The position numbers and the translations under genes are program-made. This document shows, piece after piece, positions 19,719-29,043 of a DNA stretch of 64,000 bases (its first letter is position 1; each line of letters opens with the position of its first letter). The stretch is from assembly GCA_003635315.1 (NCBI GenBank), contig PYJD01000034.1, positions 1-64,000 on the forward strand, written 5' to 3'. Below the pieces are notes generated by a model. That model did no database searches, was not told the origin of the DNA, and saw only the letters and a program-made list of their open reading frames with translations. This DNA is from Candidatus Poribacteria bacterium. Lineage in GTDB: Bacteria; Poribacteria; WGA-4E; WGA-3G.

Positions 19719-21707
19719 TTGGCGCGAGAGAGAGTCTCACAAGCAGATGAATGGCAATCTTGGGCACAGCGTTACGACATAGAGGGTGGTATACGAACCT
19801 TTGAATCAGGGTTAACTGTCAAAGTGTTCTTTGGTGCCTTATTTGTTGGATTGCTGATGATGCCTGGATCCATTTATCTCAGTTATGTGTCTGGTCAATC
19901 CGGTGCAGCTGCTGCTCCATGGGTTGCTGTTATTCTTTTCACTGAATTAGCCAGACGATCCTTTACTACCGCACGCCGGCAAGAACTATACATGCTCCTA
20001 AGTCTAACTGGGGCAGCTGTCGGTAGTGGTATGCAATATCGGAATTTTATCTGGTATGCGTATTTTGTTAACACACCGCAAGCCATTTCATACGAGATTG
20101 CAGACAAGATACCGGCATGGGTTGTTCCAGCAGGCGATTCTGCCGGTGTAATGACGCGTAGTTTACTACATCCGGACTGGTTGCTTCCGATAGGAATTTA
20201 CCTTGCGGGAAAATTGCTCGGAACACTACGTTTCGTTAGTGGTCAGTATATTCTCTTTAGGCTTACTGCGGACCTTGAACGATTGCCCTACCCGATGGCA
20301 CCTATTAGTGCGCAAGGAGCTACCGCATTAGCTGAAACAACCGGGAAACAAGAGACTTGGCGATGGCAGGTGTTTTCTATCGGTTCAATGGCAGGGTTAA
20401 TCTGGGGATTCATCTATATCGGTGTACCTGCACTCACCGGTGTAATGATGAGTGAACCGATCCAGATTCTGAAGATTCCGTGGATAGATTTTACGCAAAG
20501 TATTGAAGGATTCGCGCCAACTGGTGTTTTTGCACTCCGTACGGATTTCGGACAGATGTTAATCGGTTTCGTAATGCCGTTCCCGGTTATGATGTCGGAG
20601 TTCATAACAGCGTTAATATCTCAATTCTTTATTAACCCTCAGATCCTCTACAAAAACGGTATACTATGGCAATGGCATGCAGGACTTGATGTCCGGGGAG
20701 TAGGTCTATTTAACAACCTCGATTTCTGGATGAGTTACGGCATGGGTAAAATGTTCAGTCTCGGTCTTGTCGGTATGGCAGCATCTATTCCGATGCTTTT
20801 CAAACTCCGTAGCTCAAAGAAAAAGGCGGGAGAACGGGGTTCACTTGCGACACCTCCCAACCGAGGAGATTTTCCATTATGGCTAATGGGGTTACTATGG
20901 TTAATTGGTATGGGTGGATTTGTCTGGCTCATCCACTGGATGGTGCCAAATTTCCCATTGAGTTTCCTCCTTGGATATGCGTTTCTATATACACCTCTTA
21001 ATTCCTATATTACAGCGCGTACATTTGGCGTACTTGGTCGGGATCTATTTGAAATCCCGTACTTACATGAAATTACCTTTATTCTCAGTCGATATGAAGA
21101 AATTGATATTTGGTTTGCTCCACTACCTGATGAAGATTATGGTCAAGGGACACAGGGGTGGCGAGTGCTTGAACTTACGGGTACAACCTTTACGTCCAAC
21201 CTTGCAGCGACCCTGTTGATAATGCCAATCCTGCTTGTTAGCGGTATCGTCGTCTTACACTTTATATGGAAAATCGCACCGATACCGAGTGCTCAGTATC
21301 CATTTGTGCAGATGATGTGGCCCATCAATGCGACGAATGAATGTCTGTGGAAGACATCACTTAGAGATGGAAATAGTGAGATGTTACAAGCCATCAGGGG
21401 TGACTATGTTGCTGCAGGTTTCACCTCCAGCCTTGCCATTTACGGGTTGCTTTGGGTCTTTAAATACCCGTCCATGTGGTTCTACGGCATAATTGGTGGT
21501 ATTGGGGCTGATCCCGGTAGTATGGTAGCGCGATTACTCGGTGCGGTTATCGGTAGATTCTACATGATTAAACGGTTCGGTTTGAAACGGTGGTATATGT
21601 TTAACCCTGTTTTGGCTGCTGGATTTGCATGTGGTGTCGGTTTGATAGGAATGGGAACTGTCGCAGTTGCCCTTGTCTCAAAAGCAGTTATTGTTAAACC
21701 GTTTTAG
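19719..21707 (+). CDS. OPT-like oligopeptide transporter family membrane protein
   Basis: TTG start at 19719, with AAAGGAG 9 nt upstream. The 662-residue protein has many hydrophobic helices. The opening 'GLTVKVFFGALFVGLLMMPGSIYLSYVSG' region and the 'LERLPYPMAPISAQGATALAE' segment resemble the OPT family, whose members import peptides or metal chelates by proton coupling. Similarity is judged by eye and the protein may be a divergent branch. Position between the giant permease and the ABC ATPase suggests shared peptide or lipopeptide traffic. Confidence 0.6.
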   Translation: MARERVSQADEWQSWAQRYDIEGGIRTFESGLTVKVFFGALFVGLLMMPGSIYLSYVSGQSGAAAAPWVAVILFTELARRSFTTARRQELYMLLSLTGAAVGSGMQYRNFIWYAYFVNTPQAISYEIADKIPAWVVPAGDSAGVMTRSLLHPDWLLPIGIYLAGKLLGTLRFVSGQYILFRLTADLERLPYPMAPISAQGATALAETTGKQETWRWQVFSIGSMAGLIWGFIYIGVPALTGVMMSEPIQILKIPWIDFTQSIEGFAPTGVFALRTDFGQMLIGFVMPFPVMMSEFITALISQFFINPQILYKNGILWQWHAGLDVRGVGLFNNLDFWMSYGMGKMFSLGLVGMAASIPMLFKLRSSKKKAGERGSLATPPNRGDFPLWLMGLLWLIGMGGFVWLIHWMVPNFPLSFLLGYAFLYTPLNSYITARTFGVLGRDLFEIPYLHEITFILSRYEEIDIWFAPLPDEDYGQGTQGWRVLELTGTTFTSNLAATLLIMPILLVSGIVVLHFIWKIAPIPSAQYPFVQMMWPINATNECLWKTSLRDGNSEMLQAIRGDYVAAGFTSSLAIYGLLWVFKYPSMWFYGIIGGIGADPGSMVARLLGAVIGRFYMIKRFGLKRWYMFNPVLAAGFACGVGLIGMGTVAVALVSKAVIVKPF

Positions 21708-21736
21708 GCATTAACATTCTGTAGTTGGGTAGAGAT

Positions 21737-22684
21737 ATGGACTGGACTCTTTTCGGATGGGCAGGAATTCAATTAGAAATACCAACTGAGTGGGAAATTA
21801 GTGGTATTAGTGGTGATGAGAAAAATGGTTATATGCGAATGGATGACCAAGAAATGCCACGGTTGGAACTCAAATGGGCAAAAACCAGAAAAAAGAAGCC
21901 AGATTTACATGCAACACTTGACGAATATTTCAAATTAGTCCGTAAAAACTACAAACGTGCAGGAACTGTTTCCTTTCGTAGAAATGTCACCCTTATCAAA
22001 GATGAAGATTTTTTAAAAGGGAGTAATTACCTTGGGTTCAGTTGGAAAGGAAGTATCCGAGCAAATGGATTGATTGTACATACTCCCGGTACAAAACGGA
22101 TTACGATTGTACAAGTTATGGGACGTTTAAAAGAGAATTGGCGTCCGATTGTACATAGAATCTTTAGATCAATTTCTGATAAGGAAGACCCGGAACACAA
22201 GGTATGGAGTGCCTACGGACTTCGGCTTGCCGTCCCCGCAAACTACAAGTTAGAAAGTCAGAAATTACTAAGTGGATATCTTCTGTTCGCTTTTTCGAGG
22301 GGTAAAACACGGAAGATCAGTGTAGAACGTTACGGTCCAGCAGAAGTCCTATTGAACGAGTATAATTCTGACGACAATCAATTAGAAACCTGGTTTCGGA
22401 CACGTTATGCAAAAGCAATCCGTGGATACGGTTTTGAGGTGACACCTGAGGAGGAACATGGAGACGAACGTATAACGTTTGTGGGACAACAGACCCGTTT
22501 CTATGACAGTGTGCCACTTTCACCGGTGCTTATTCTTGATAAACTCAAAAAACGAACCCGTCTTGTATTTTACATGTGGCGTTGTCATCATACGAATCGA
22601 ATCTATGTAGTTCAATCCATTGGACGTAGCGATGTTTCAGAAAAACTTGGTAAAGCAGTCGCAGATAGTATACACTGTCATTAA
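21737..22684 (+). CDS. Conserved-looking protein of unknown function, two similar halves
   Basis: ATG 21737 ('MDWTLFGWAGIQLEIPTEWE') is preferred over a TTG at 21725. About 315 residues. The two halves look related: 'GWAGIQLEIPTEWEISG' near the start and 'SAYGLRLAVPANYKLES' near residue 157 each open a beta-rich module followed by 'lELKW' / 'ISVERYG'. No signal peptide or membrane helix; cytoplasmic. Function not recognised. It lies 29 nt after the OPT-like gene, so is probably in the same operon. Confidence 0.6.
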   Translation: MDWTLFGWAGIQLEIPTEWEISGISGDEKNGYMRMDDQEMPRLELKWAKTRKKKPDLHATLDEYFKLVRKNYKRAGTVSFRRNVTLIKDEDFLKGSNYLGFSWKGSIRANGLIVHTPGTKRITIVQVMGRLKENWRPIVHRIFRSISDKEDPEHKVWSAYGLRLAVPANYKLESQKLLSGYLLFAFSRGKTRKISVERYGPAEVLLNEYNSDDNQLETWFRTRYAKAIRGYGFEVTPEEEHGDERITFVGQQTRFYDSVPLSPVLILDKLKKRTRLVFYMWRCHHTNRIYVVQSIGRSDVSEKLGKAVADSIHCH

Positions 22685-22747
22685 TCCCGTTTGTAAGCTT
22701 TTACCATTTCTGTCTATTATTATCTCATTACAGGATGTGTTGAAACC

Positions 22748-22993
22748 ATGGCAAAGTCAATGGCTGAAGTCCTCAAAGAACAAGGTATAGTACAAGGAAT
22801 AGAACAAGGAGAAATACAAGCTAAACAACAAGCAGTTCTAAAACTTTTAAACATCAAATTCGGTGATGTTCCCAATGAGGTATCTAATAGGATTACTTCC
22901 ATAAAAGACATCTTGAGTCTTGATTCACTCTTTGAGATAGCTGCTACTGCCCAAACGCTTGATGAGATTGATTTAACATTCTATGACGATTAG
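22748..22993 (+). CDS. Short Rpn/DUF4351-like C-terminal fragment or small protein
   Basis: 81 residues with 'EQGIVQGIEQGEIQAKQQA' followed by 'LLNIKFGDVPNEVSNRI'. This matches the C-terminal tail of Rpn-type (recombination-promoting nuclease/putative transposase) proteins, but the nuclease domain is absent. Either a remnant or a stand-alone tail protein; it interrupts an otherwise functional-looking cluster. Confidence 0.55.
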   Translation: MAKSMAEVLKEQGIVQGIEQGEIQAKQQAVLKLLNIKFGDVPNEVSNRITSIKDILSLDSLFEIAATAQTLDEIDLTFYDD

Positions 22994-23027
22994 ATTCATA
23001 GGAGACTAAGACTATTCAAATATTATC

Positions 23028-23492
23028 ATGTTAAATAAGATTTTATACGGACTAAAAATAAAAAAACGTCCTGATGTAGACAGAGGAAAAATCCTTCAGG
23101 CATTTCCCTTGCGGAATCAGTTGATTACATGGGAGATGGACGATAAAGGGGAAGCCTCACTTGTTATTCCGCAGAAGGATAAACTCATGGTGCGCCTTAC
23201 AAGTAAACTGTTTATGCTACCTGATAAACGCGTGGTCGTATTGGATAGCATAGGGGCATTCGTATGGGAGATGTGTGATGGTGAACACACGATTTCTCAG
23301 ATTATTAAGGCACTCCAAAAGAAACATCAGTTGACCCGAAAAGAAGCCGAGACTTCACTGTTTACTTTTATTAAGCAACTTGGGAAACGGAATTTTATCG
23401 GCTTTGCTATTCCAACAGAATCCAACATGAAAGATGAGGTGGCACAGAAACCCGTTCAACAGAAACGTTTCGGTTTTTTATCAAAAGGGTAA
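23028..23492 (+). CDS. PqqD-like protein
   Basis: 154 residues. The central segment 'RVVVLDSIGAFVWEMCDGEHTISQI' followed by 'ALQKKHQLTRKEAETSLFTFI' fits the PqqD fold (RiPP recognition element-like winged helix), which presents peptides to radical-SAM enzymes. No radical-SAM gene or precursor peptide is seen nearby. The N-terminal 60 residues are an extra domain. It ends 23 nt before the ABC ATPase, so probably serves the same system. Confidence 0.7.
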   Translation: MLNKILYGLKIKKRPDVDRGKILQAFPLRNQLITWEMDDKGEASLVIPQKDKLMVRLTSKLFMLPDKRVVVLDSIGAFVWEMCDGEHTISQIIKALQKKHQLTRKEAETSLFTFIKQLGKRNFIGFAIPTESNMKDEVAQKPVQQKRFGFLSKG

Positions 23493-23515
23493 TGTGTTTA
23501 TAAAGGAGAACAGAT

Positions 23516-24322
23516 ATGCAAGCTGAAATGACAGGTGTTCAACCAGATCTTACCGAAACTCCCAGACGGTTCAAACGCGAATTACCCAAAGAGAACACAG
23601 TCCGAGTTCGGAACCTTATTAAACGGTATGAAATGGGTACACAAACTGTGGATGCTTTACGCGGGGTGAATTTCCAGATTCAACGGGGTGAATATATCTC
23701 TATCATGGGACCTTCGGGTTCAGGCAAATCTACACTCTTTAATATGATTGGCGGATTGGACAAGCCGACTGAAGGACGCGTCTATATTGATGAGGTAGAC
23801 ATCGCTCAACTTGATGCCTATGAATTAGCATGGCTTCGGTGCAGGAAAATAGGTTATATATTCCAGTCGTTTAACCTGATCCCTGTTATGACAGCACTTG
23901 AAAATGTATCACTGCCGATGATTTTTGCGGGGATGAGTGCTGATGAAAGTAGAGATAATGCGGTAGACAAACTTTCACTCGTTGGTTTAGGGGATCGTAT
24001 CCAACATAAACCGTTAGAACTCTCAGGTGGTCAGCAACAACGTGTTGCGATTGCACGTTCCCTCGCCAATGATCCTGCTATCGTTCTCGCCGATGAACCA
24101 ACCGGTAATCTGGATACAAAAACAGGTTTGGAAATCATCGCTTTATTGCGTCGCTTGAACGATGAAAACGGTGTGACAATTATCACAGCGACACATGATC
24201 ATAAAATGCTTGATGTATCCGACCGAATCTTCCATATGGCTGATGGTAAAGTTGATAAAATAGAGTCTCGTGATGAAATCGACCTCCACGTCGGGAAATT
24301 GGATGGACAGGAAGTTGGGTAA
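23516..24322 (+). CDS. LolD/MacB-type ABC transporter ATPase
   Basis: AAAGGAG precedes ATG 23516. The 268-residue protein has Walker A 'GPSGSGKST', Q-loop 'IFQSFNLIP', signature '[15 protein letters not shown]', Walker B '[12 protein letters not shown]' and switch His 'ATHDHKM'. 'DEPTGNLD' is characteristic of the MacB/LolD/FtsE group that partners FtsX-fold permeases. The best partner in the window is the giant permease at 12120. A 40-residue N-terminal extension precedes the ATPase domain. Confidence 0.88.
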   Translation: MQAEMTGVQPDLTETPRRFKRELPKENTVRVRNLIKRYEMGTQTVDALRGVNFQIQRGEYISIMGPSGSGKSTLFNMIGGLDKPTEGRVYIDEVDIAQLDAYELAWLRCRKIGYIFQSFNLIPVMTALENVSLPMIFAGMSADESRDNAVDKLSLVGLGDRIQHKPLELSGGQQQRVAIARSLANDPAIVLADEPTGNLDTKTGLEIIALLRRLNDENGVTIITATHDHKMLDVSDRIFHMADGKVDKIESRDEIDLHVGKLDGQEVG

Positions 24323-24543
24323 ATTGTGAAAATGTTATCAACTGTCTACTGTTCTGCTTACCAACTTTCGCTGCCGTCAAGATCGTATTCACATTAAAAC
24401 GTGATGGACCTCGCAACAAACCATCCAGCACATGACTACTCAATGGACTGGATTAGCGATGATGTGTTGTCTGTAACACCGCGCGGGAAACAAACGATTC
24501 AGTGGGTGCGTTGAAACAGTGATACTGACAAAATAATATGAGA

Positions 24544-24590
24544 AGAGAGGCGAGTGACAGTAACAATGGGTTGCTTTGTCTCTCTTTTTT
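24544..24590 (+). terminator. Possible Rho-independent terminator of the membrane cluster
   Basis: AGAGAG (24544-24549) can pair with CTCTCT (24580-24585), with further short pairings inside (gaca/tgtc, caa/ttg), followed by six T's ending at 24590. The stem is bulged. It lies 220 nt after the ABC gene. Confidence 0.4.
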
Positions 24591-24593
24591 GTT

Positions 24594-24705
24594 ATACCAT
24601 TTCCGATATATAATATCTCTCTTGTAGCATAAACTTCCAGTTTGTGCCACATTCTGCTTCATTTCTAACAGTAGGTAATGGAACAAAAATTAATAGAAAT
24701 GGTAT
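24594..24705. mobile_element. MITE-like repeat, family A, copy 1
   Basis: About 112 bp bounded by ATACCATTTC (24594-24603) and its inverse GAAATGGTAT (24696-24705). The interior is shared with copies near 28.9, 29.9 and 38.3 kb. It ends 34 nt before the SelA-like start codon and contributes a false N-terminal extension to that frame. Confidence 0.85.
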
Positions 24706-24739
24706 TATATCTGGTAATCTTATAGGTGAAACCCTTCGA

Positions 24740-25858
24740 ATGTCAATCTACAAACGCTTAGGCATACGGACAGTTATCAATGGCAATGCAACGTTAACAC
24801 GTCTCGGTGGCTCCATTATGCCATCTGAAGTTGTTGATGCAATGGCTGAAGCGTCCAAGCATTTTGTAGACATTATTGAACTCCAAAAACGGGTAGGTGA
24901 AGAATTGGCAAAACTCACCTATAACGAAGCAGCCTACGTATCTTGTGGTGCTGCCGCAGCGTTAACGCTTTCCACCGCAGCCTGTATCACAGGTCTTGAC
25001 GCTGAAAAGCGTGAAAAACTTCCTCATTTGGATAGTTCAATGAAGAACGAAGTTATCGTGCATCGCCACGGTAGAGTTGGGTACGATTATGCAGTGAGAC
25101 AGGTCGGTGTAAAATTTATAGAGATTGGCAACGAAAACGGCACATCACCTGACGAACTTGAAAATGCTATAACGGATAAAACCGCTGCAATCTTCTACTT
25201 TGCCAATCCCGGTAGAGAACATCTTTGGGTATCGTATACGGAAGGGATTGAAATTGCACAAAAACATGGTGTCCCGTTGATAGTTGATGCTGCAGCACAG
25301 TTGCCACCTCCAGAAAATCTATGGCGGTTTACGCAAATGGGGGCAGATTTAGCGATGTTTAGTGGTGGTAAAGGATTGTGTGGACCCCAAAGTAGTGGTC
25401 TCATAGTCGGCAAAAAATCTCTTATTGATGCGATAGCATTTAATGGTCCTCCGAATCCTTACATTGGTAGAGGAATGAAGGTTGGCAAAGAAGAGATGGT
25501 AGGATTGCTGGCAGCAGTTGAGTGGTATTTAAAGCAAGATCCTGAAGAAGTTATGCTGTCTTATGAAAACCAAATCACCTACTATCGTGAGTTTTTTAAG
25601 AATATTCAAGGAATCTCTGTACATAGGAGTTTTCCTTCTGAAGCGGGACAACCAATGCCACGTACAGAAATCCAATTTGATGCGGAACAACTCGGTATTA
25701 CACGAGATGAAATACTTCACCAACTCCATACTGGTGAACCTTCAATAGATATTGCAGGAGCAGGGGCAAACGGTGTTCTCATTAATGGACAGACACTCCT
25801 GCCGGGTGAAGTAGAGATTATAGCTAATAGGATTAAGGAGATAATCGTTATTTTATAA
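24740..25858 (+). CDS. SelA/DgaE-like PLP-dependent enzyme
   Basis: ATG 24740 ('MSIYKRLGIRTVINGNATLTRLGG') is chosen because upstream codons lie inside the MITE copy. The 372-residue protein has the SelA-like fold-type I pattern: 'AAYVSCGAAAALTLS' for cofactor phosphate, 'VDAAAQLPP' with the PLP-binding Asp, and probable Schiff-base Lys in 'MFSGGKGLCGPQSSG'. Family members include L-seryl-tRNA(Sec) selenium transferase and D-glucosaminate-6-phosphate ammonia-lyase; no selenocysteine genes are nearby, so a sugar-acid or amino-acid lyase role is likelier. Confidence 0.8.
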   Translation: MSIYKRLGIRTVINGNATLTRLGGSIMPSEVVDAMAEASKHFVDIIELQKRVGEELAKLTYNEAAYVSCGAAAALTLSTAACITGLDAEKREKLPHLDSSMKNEVIVHRHGRVGYDYAVRQVGVKFIEIGNENGTSPDELENAITDKTAAIFYFANPGREHLWVSYTEGIEIAQKHGVPLIVDAAAQLPPPENLWRFTQMGADLAMFSGGKGLCGPQSSGLIVGKKSLIDAIAFNGPPNPYIGRGMKVGKEEMVGLLAAVEWYLKQDPEEVMLSYENQITYYREFFKNIQGISVHRSFPSEAGQPMPRTEIQFDAEQLGITRDEILHQLHTGEPSIDIAGAGANGVLINGQTLLPGEVEIIANRIKEIIVIL

Positions 25859-25920
25859 CACACGGTCTTTTTGCCTATTGATACATTACAACTATAAAAT
25901 AAATAAGTTAGGAACACATC

Positions 25921-26631
25921 ATGAAACTAAACAATGGAATAGAACTTACATGGTTGGGACATGCAACCTACAAAATTGAAGTAGATGGGAACACACTCTT
26001 AATTGACCCTTGGGTGGATAGCAATCCTGTCTGCCCGGATGAACTAAAAACCTTTGATAAGCTTGATGCGATAATCTTAACACATGGACATGCAGATCAT
26101 ATGGCAGATGCTATCCCAATTGCGAAGAAATATACACCTACTGTCGTTGGCATCATTGAAATGGCAAAATGGCTTGAGAATAAAGGTGTTGAAAATACAA
26201 TTGGATTTAATAAGGGTGGGACAGTAACAGTATGTGGTGTAAAGGTTACGATGGTCACTGCCAACCATAGTAGTAGTATCACGGAAGATGATGGCACTAT
26301 AGCTTATTTAGGTGAGGCAGCGGGTATTATAATTGAATTTGCTAACGGTTATAAGATATACCACGCTGGAGATACAAATGTCTTTGGGGATATGAAGATT
26401 ATCGGTGAAATCTACCAACCAGACTTAGCACTGCTTCCTATTGGGGATCACTTCACTATGGGTCCGCGTGAAGCAGCTTATGCCACACAACTGCTAAATA
26501 TACCAACAGTTATCCCTATGCATTACGGCACATTTCCTGTTTTGACAGGTACAGTAGAAGAATTCCGAAAACTGACTGCTTCTCAAGATATAGAAATATA
26601 TGAAATGCAGATTGGAGAGACATTAGATTAA
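25921..26631 (+). CDS. UPF0173-type metallo-beta-lactamase-fold hydrolase
   Basis: 236 residues opening 'LTWLGHATYKIEVDGNTLLIDPW', with metal motif 'THGHADH' and later ligands in 'ANHSSSI', 'HAGDTN' and 'PMHYGTFP'. This matches the UPF0173 (YtkL-like) hydrolase group at full length; the substrate is unknown. Its end overlaps the convergent galU gene by 9 nt. Confidence 0.88.
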   Translation: MKLNNGIELTWLGHATYKIEVDGNTLLIDPWVDSNPVCPDELKTFDKLDAIILTHGHADHMADAIPIAKKYTPTVVGIIEMAKWLENKGVENTIGFNKGGTVTVCGVKVTMVTANHSSSITEDDGTIAYLGEAAGIIIEFANGYKIYHAGDTNVFGDMKIIGEIYQPDLALLPIGDHFTMGPREAAYATQLLNIPTVIPMHYGTFPVLTGTVEEFRKLTASQDIEIYEMQIGETLD

Positions 26632-27537
26632 ACTGTCTTGGTACGGACCTTGACGTCCAAAAGCATATTCGGTCTTTAGCAATTCCTGCGGGTTGCCTGT
26701 GTCGTACCGTTTACCTTCTACACAGTAACCATACATTCCTTCCTGTTTTACGATTTCACCCATGGCATCCCGCAGTTGAATCTCACCGTGTGTCAAAATC
26801 TTATTCCTATAATTATAATCCAATATATCAAATAGAAGTGGTGTAAGCAAGTCTATCCCAAAATGACACAGATATTTATGGTTCGGTTCGTTATCCCAAA
26901 TACCGTCAACACGCATATATTCACGAGCATAGTCCACGGTAGGTTTTTCTGCAATCCGTGCTAATTGGAATAGGTTTGGATTATCGCCTGAAACAGTTCC
27001 TTGTACAATTCCGTTCACAGAAAGTTCGCTTTCATCGCATATATCAAGACTTGTCACCGATTTACCAACATTATCATAGACATCTACCAGTTGCTTTGCA
27101 CAAGTGACATCGTATTCAGGAATATAGAGATGGTCACCGAGTAGAACTATGACAGCATCACCTGCAGCGAAATCCTTCGCACAATAGATAGCGTGTCCGA
27201 ACCCTTCGGGAACAGACTGAATTGCAAATTGCAATCGCTTACCAATTTCTGTCAATTTGTCTGCTTGTATCGCCAGTTCCGGTTTTTCGAGTATTGCTTG
27301 TGGCACATCTCCAGAAAAATAGTCTGTAATTGGTTCAACCTGATGGGGTTGTGCAACAATACACACCTGTTCCACTCCTGCGGATAGTGCCTCCTCAATT
27401 ATTAATTGTATGATCGGTTTTGCGAACCCATCTTTATCAATAATCGGGAAGAGAGCTTTTGGAACGGCTTTCGTTGCAGGGAATAGGCGTGTTCCATATC
27501 CCGCTATAGGTATTATTGCTTTATTAATTGATGGCAT
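26623..27537 (-). CDS. galU: UTP--glucose-1-phosphate uridylyltransferase
   Basis: 304 residues beginning 'INKAIIPIAGYGTRLFPATK', the nucleotidyltransferase G-x-G-T-R-x-x-P/K loop, with 'KALFPIIDK' and 'VLLGDHLY'. Makes UDP-glucose for surface glycans. Length and motifs fit GalU. It converges with the UPF0173 gene, sharing 9 nt at the ends. Confidence 0.9.
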   Translation of the reverse strand: MPSINKAIIPIAGYGTRLFPATKAVPKALFPIIDKDGFAKPIIQLIIEEALSAGVEQVCIVAQPHQVEPITDYFSGDVPQAILEKPELAIQADKLTEIGKRLQFAIQSVPEGFGHAIYCAKDFAAGDAVIVLLGDHLYIPEYDVTCAKQLVDVYDNVGKSVTSLDICDESELSVNGIVQGTVSGDNPNLFQLARIAEKPTVDYAREYMRVDGIWDNEPNHKYLCHFGIDLLTPLLFDILDYNYRNKILTHGEIQLRDAMGEIVKQEGMYGYCVEGKRYDTGNPQELLKTEYAFGRQGPYQDSLI

Positions 27538-27566
27538 AATTCGTAAATCCTAACATTCTAACTAAT

Positions 27567-27716
27567 TATAGTGAACAATAAAATTAATACGACATTTTCT
27601 ATTGGCATAACATTTTTTCGCATCCCGCAACTCTTCTGTAGGAGCGACCTCCCGGTCGCGACCAGGAGGGCACTCCTACAAGTAAAGTGTCTAATTAAAT
27701 CTAATGTTTACTATTA
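27567..27716. mobile_element. Repeat family B copy 1 with TGTAGGAGCGA palindrome
   Basis: Bounded by TATAGTGAAC (27567-27576) and an approximate inverse GTTTACTATTA (27706-27716). The centre (27637-27680) is a palindrome that starts TGTAGGAGCGACCTCC and ends GGAGGGCACTCCTACA. The flanking words 'aacaataaaattaatac' and 'aagtaaagtgtctaattaaat' recur near 35.2-35.4 kb. Confidence 0.75.
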
Positions 27717-27800
27717 AATAAAAATGCGATGTCTACTTAGCTTCGCAGACATCGCATTGTGAATGCACTACGTAATTAGTATAGACAGTGTCGTGAAATA

Positions 27801-28631
27801 CTATTTAACTGATTTGAGCTTACCCCAAGTGGTAGTCGTTTTACCTCCAGCATCAACGGCTAAAGCACCTTCAATACCATTCCCAAGTGCGGTTACCTCA
27901 TCATCGGTAAGTATGGCGTTAAAGATGACGATCTCATCCATTACACCGTTCCACTGACATCGCTTATTACAACCGGGATCAGCTCCTATATATACTTCTT
28001 CTGGAGAAGCCCATGGAGGACCTGCTGCATCAGCACTATTCTGTAATTTACCATTGACATAAATATGTAATTTGGCACTGTCCCAAACTCCAACGAGATG
28101 GATCCACTCATTGGCGGGAAGAGGATCTCCAAGGACTTCAAGCTTGCCACCACCATTTGCCGCACGTATGTGAAATGATGCTTGAGCGCTATTTTGTCCA
28201 TTTTCATGTGCACCTGTACCAAGGAGGTATTGGGACCAAGTTGAACATCCGAGACCTTTCCAAATAACACATTTGCCATTTGGTGTCTCTGATGCCTTTA
28301 CCCATGCATGAATGGAAAAACCTTTGGAAGCTTTAAAATCTAACGCCGCTAAAGAATCAGCATCACCTTTTTCACCAATTATAACCCAAGTATCAGCACC
28401 GTTAAATTCTAATCCACCACCGAATTTGCCTTTTACCCATTTAAGGTCACCATTAAATCTACCATCACTACCGTTCCCTGATTCATCAGTAACGGTTTCA
28501 CCTTTACCGTCCTCAAAAGTCCACATCCCAGCAATTGTTTCTTCATCAATATTGGCATCAACTATATTTACATACCAACAAGTAGCAAACAATAAACTGA
28601 AGACTCCGATTACACTTATAGTCTTCACCAT
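27801..28631 (-). CDS. Secreted LamG-domain protein, copy 1
   Basis: ATG 28631 is favoured (GGAG at 9 nt); ATG 28637 is only 3 nt from it. A signal peptide (about 25 residues, ending near 'VDANID') is followed by one LamG/concanavalin-like domain: 'MWTFEDGKGETVTDESGNG', 'GFSIHAWVKA', 'EWIHLVGVWDSAKLHIYVNG' and 'GVMDEIVIFNAILTDDEV'. The C terminus ends with 'TTTTWGKLKSVK', a tail shared with two neighbours. Probably a surface or secreted glycan-binding protein. It is a tandem paralogue of the gene at 29044. Confidence 0.85.
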   Translation of the reverse strand: MVKTISVIGVFSLLFATCWYVNIVDANIDEETIAGMWTFEDGKGETVTDESGNGSDGRFNGDLKWVKGKFGGGLEFNGADTWVIIGEKGDADSLAALDFKASKGFSIHAWVKASETPNGKCVIWKGLGCSTWSQYLLGTGAHENGQNSAQASFHIRAANGGGKLEVLGDPLPANEWIHLVGVWDSAKLHIYVNGKLQNSADAAGPPWASPEEVYIGADPGCNKRCQWNGVMDEIVIFNAILTDDEVTALGNGIEGALAVDAGGKTTTTWGKLKSVK

Positions 28632-28698
28632 TATCATATTCTCCTTTAATCTTTCCCCGACAGCGTTTACTTACCGTAGACCTATCGGGACCATCTTA

Positions 28699-28752
28699 TT
28701 CTCAACGACTCAAGTAACCTAATCAACCTTGATTTTGTTACATTGTTGAGAA
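28699..28752. repeat. Three-part perfect-arm hairpin upstream of LamG gene 1
   Basis: Left arm parts TTCTCAAC, GTAAC and AATCAA pair with right arm parts TTGATT, GTTAC and GTTGAGAA (28745-28752), separated by small symmetric gaps and a 2-nt loop. It lies in the presumed leader of the minus-strand gene starting at 28631. No T-run follows, so a leader structure or repeat is likelier than a terminator. Confidence 0.55.
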
Positions 28753-28881
28753 TTCGTTTGTATTTATCTGTAGATTTATCATATACCATTTATACGAATT
28801 TTTCAAGTTATTCGTCATCATTTGACAAAACCGAGTCAACCTTCAAATGTGTATGTATTCTCTACTAAGAGTCCGTTCTAA

Positions 28882-28994
28882 TACCATTTCTGATATATAA
28901 TGTCTCTCTTTGTAGCATAAACTTTCCAGTTTGTGCTACATTACGCCAAATTTCTAATAATAGGTAATAGAAAAAAAATCATAGAATTGATATA
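28882..28994. mobile_element. MITE-like repeat, family A, copy 2 (decayed right end)
   Basis: Starts ATACCATTTCTGATATATAA and keeps the family interior ('gtagcataaactttccagtt'), but the right terminal repeat has decayed to 'agaattgatat'. It lies between the two LamG genes. Confidence 0.8.
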
Positions 28995-29043
28995 AGTTAA
29001 CCTGTTATAGGTAGTGTATACGTAATTGTAGTTTGCAATAATG

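Noticed and set aside
24644..24739. N-terminal extension of the SelA-like enzyme
   Set aside because: Most of it is encoded by MITE copy 1; family start matches 'MSIYKRLGIRTVINGNATL' at 24740.
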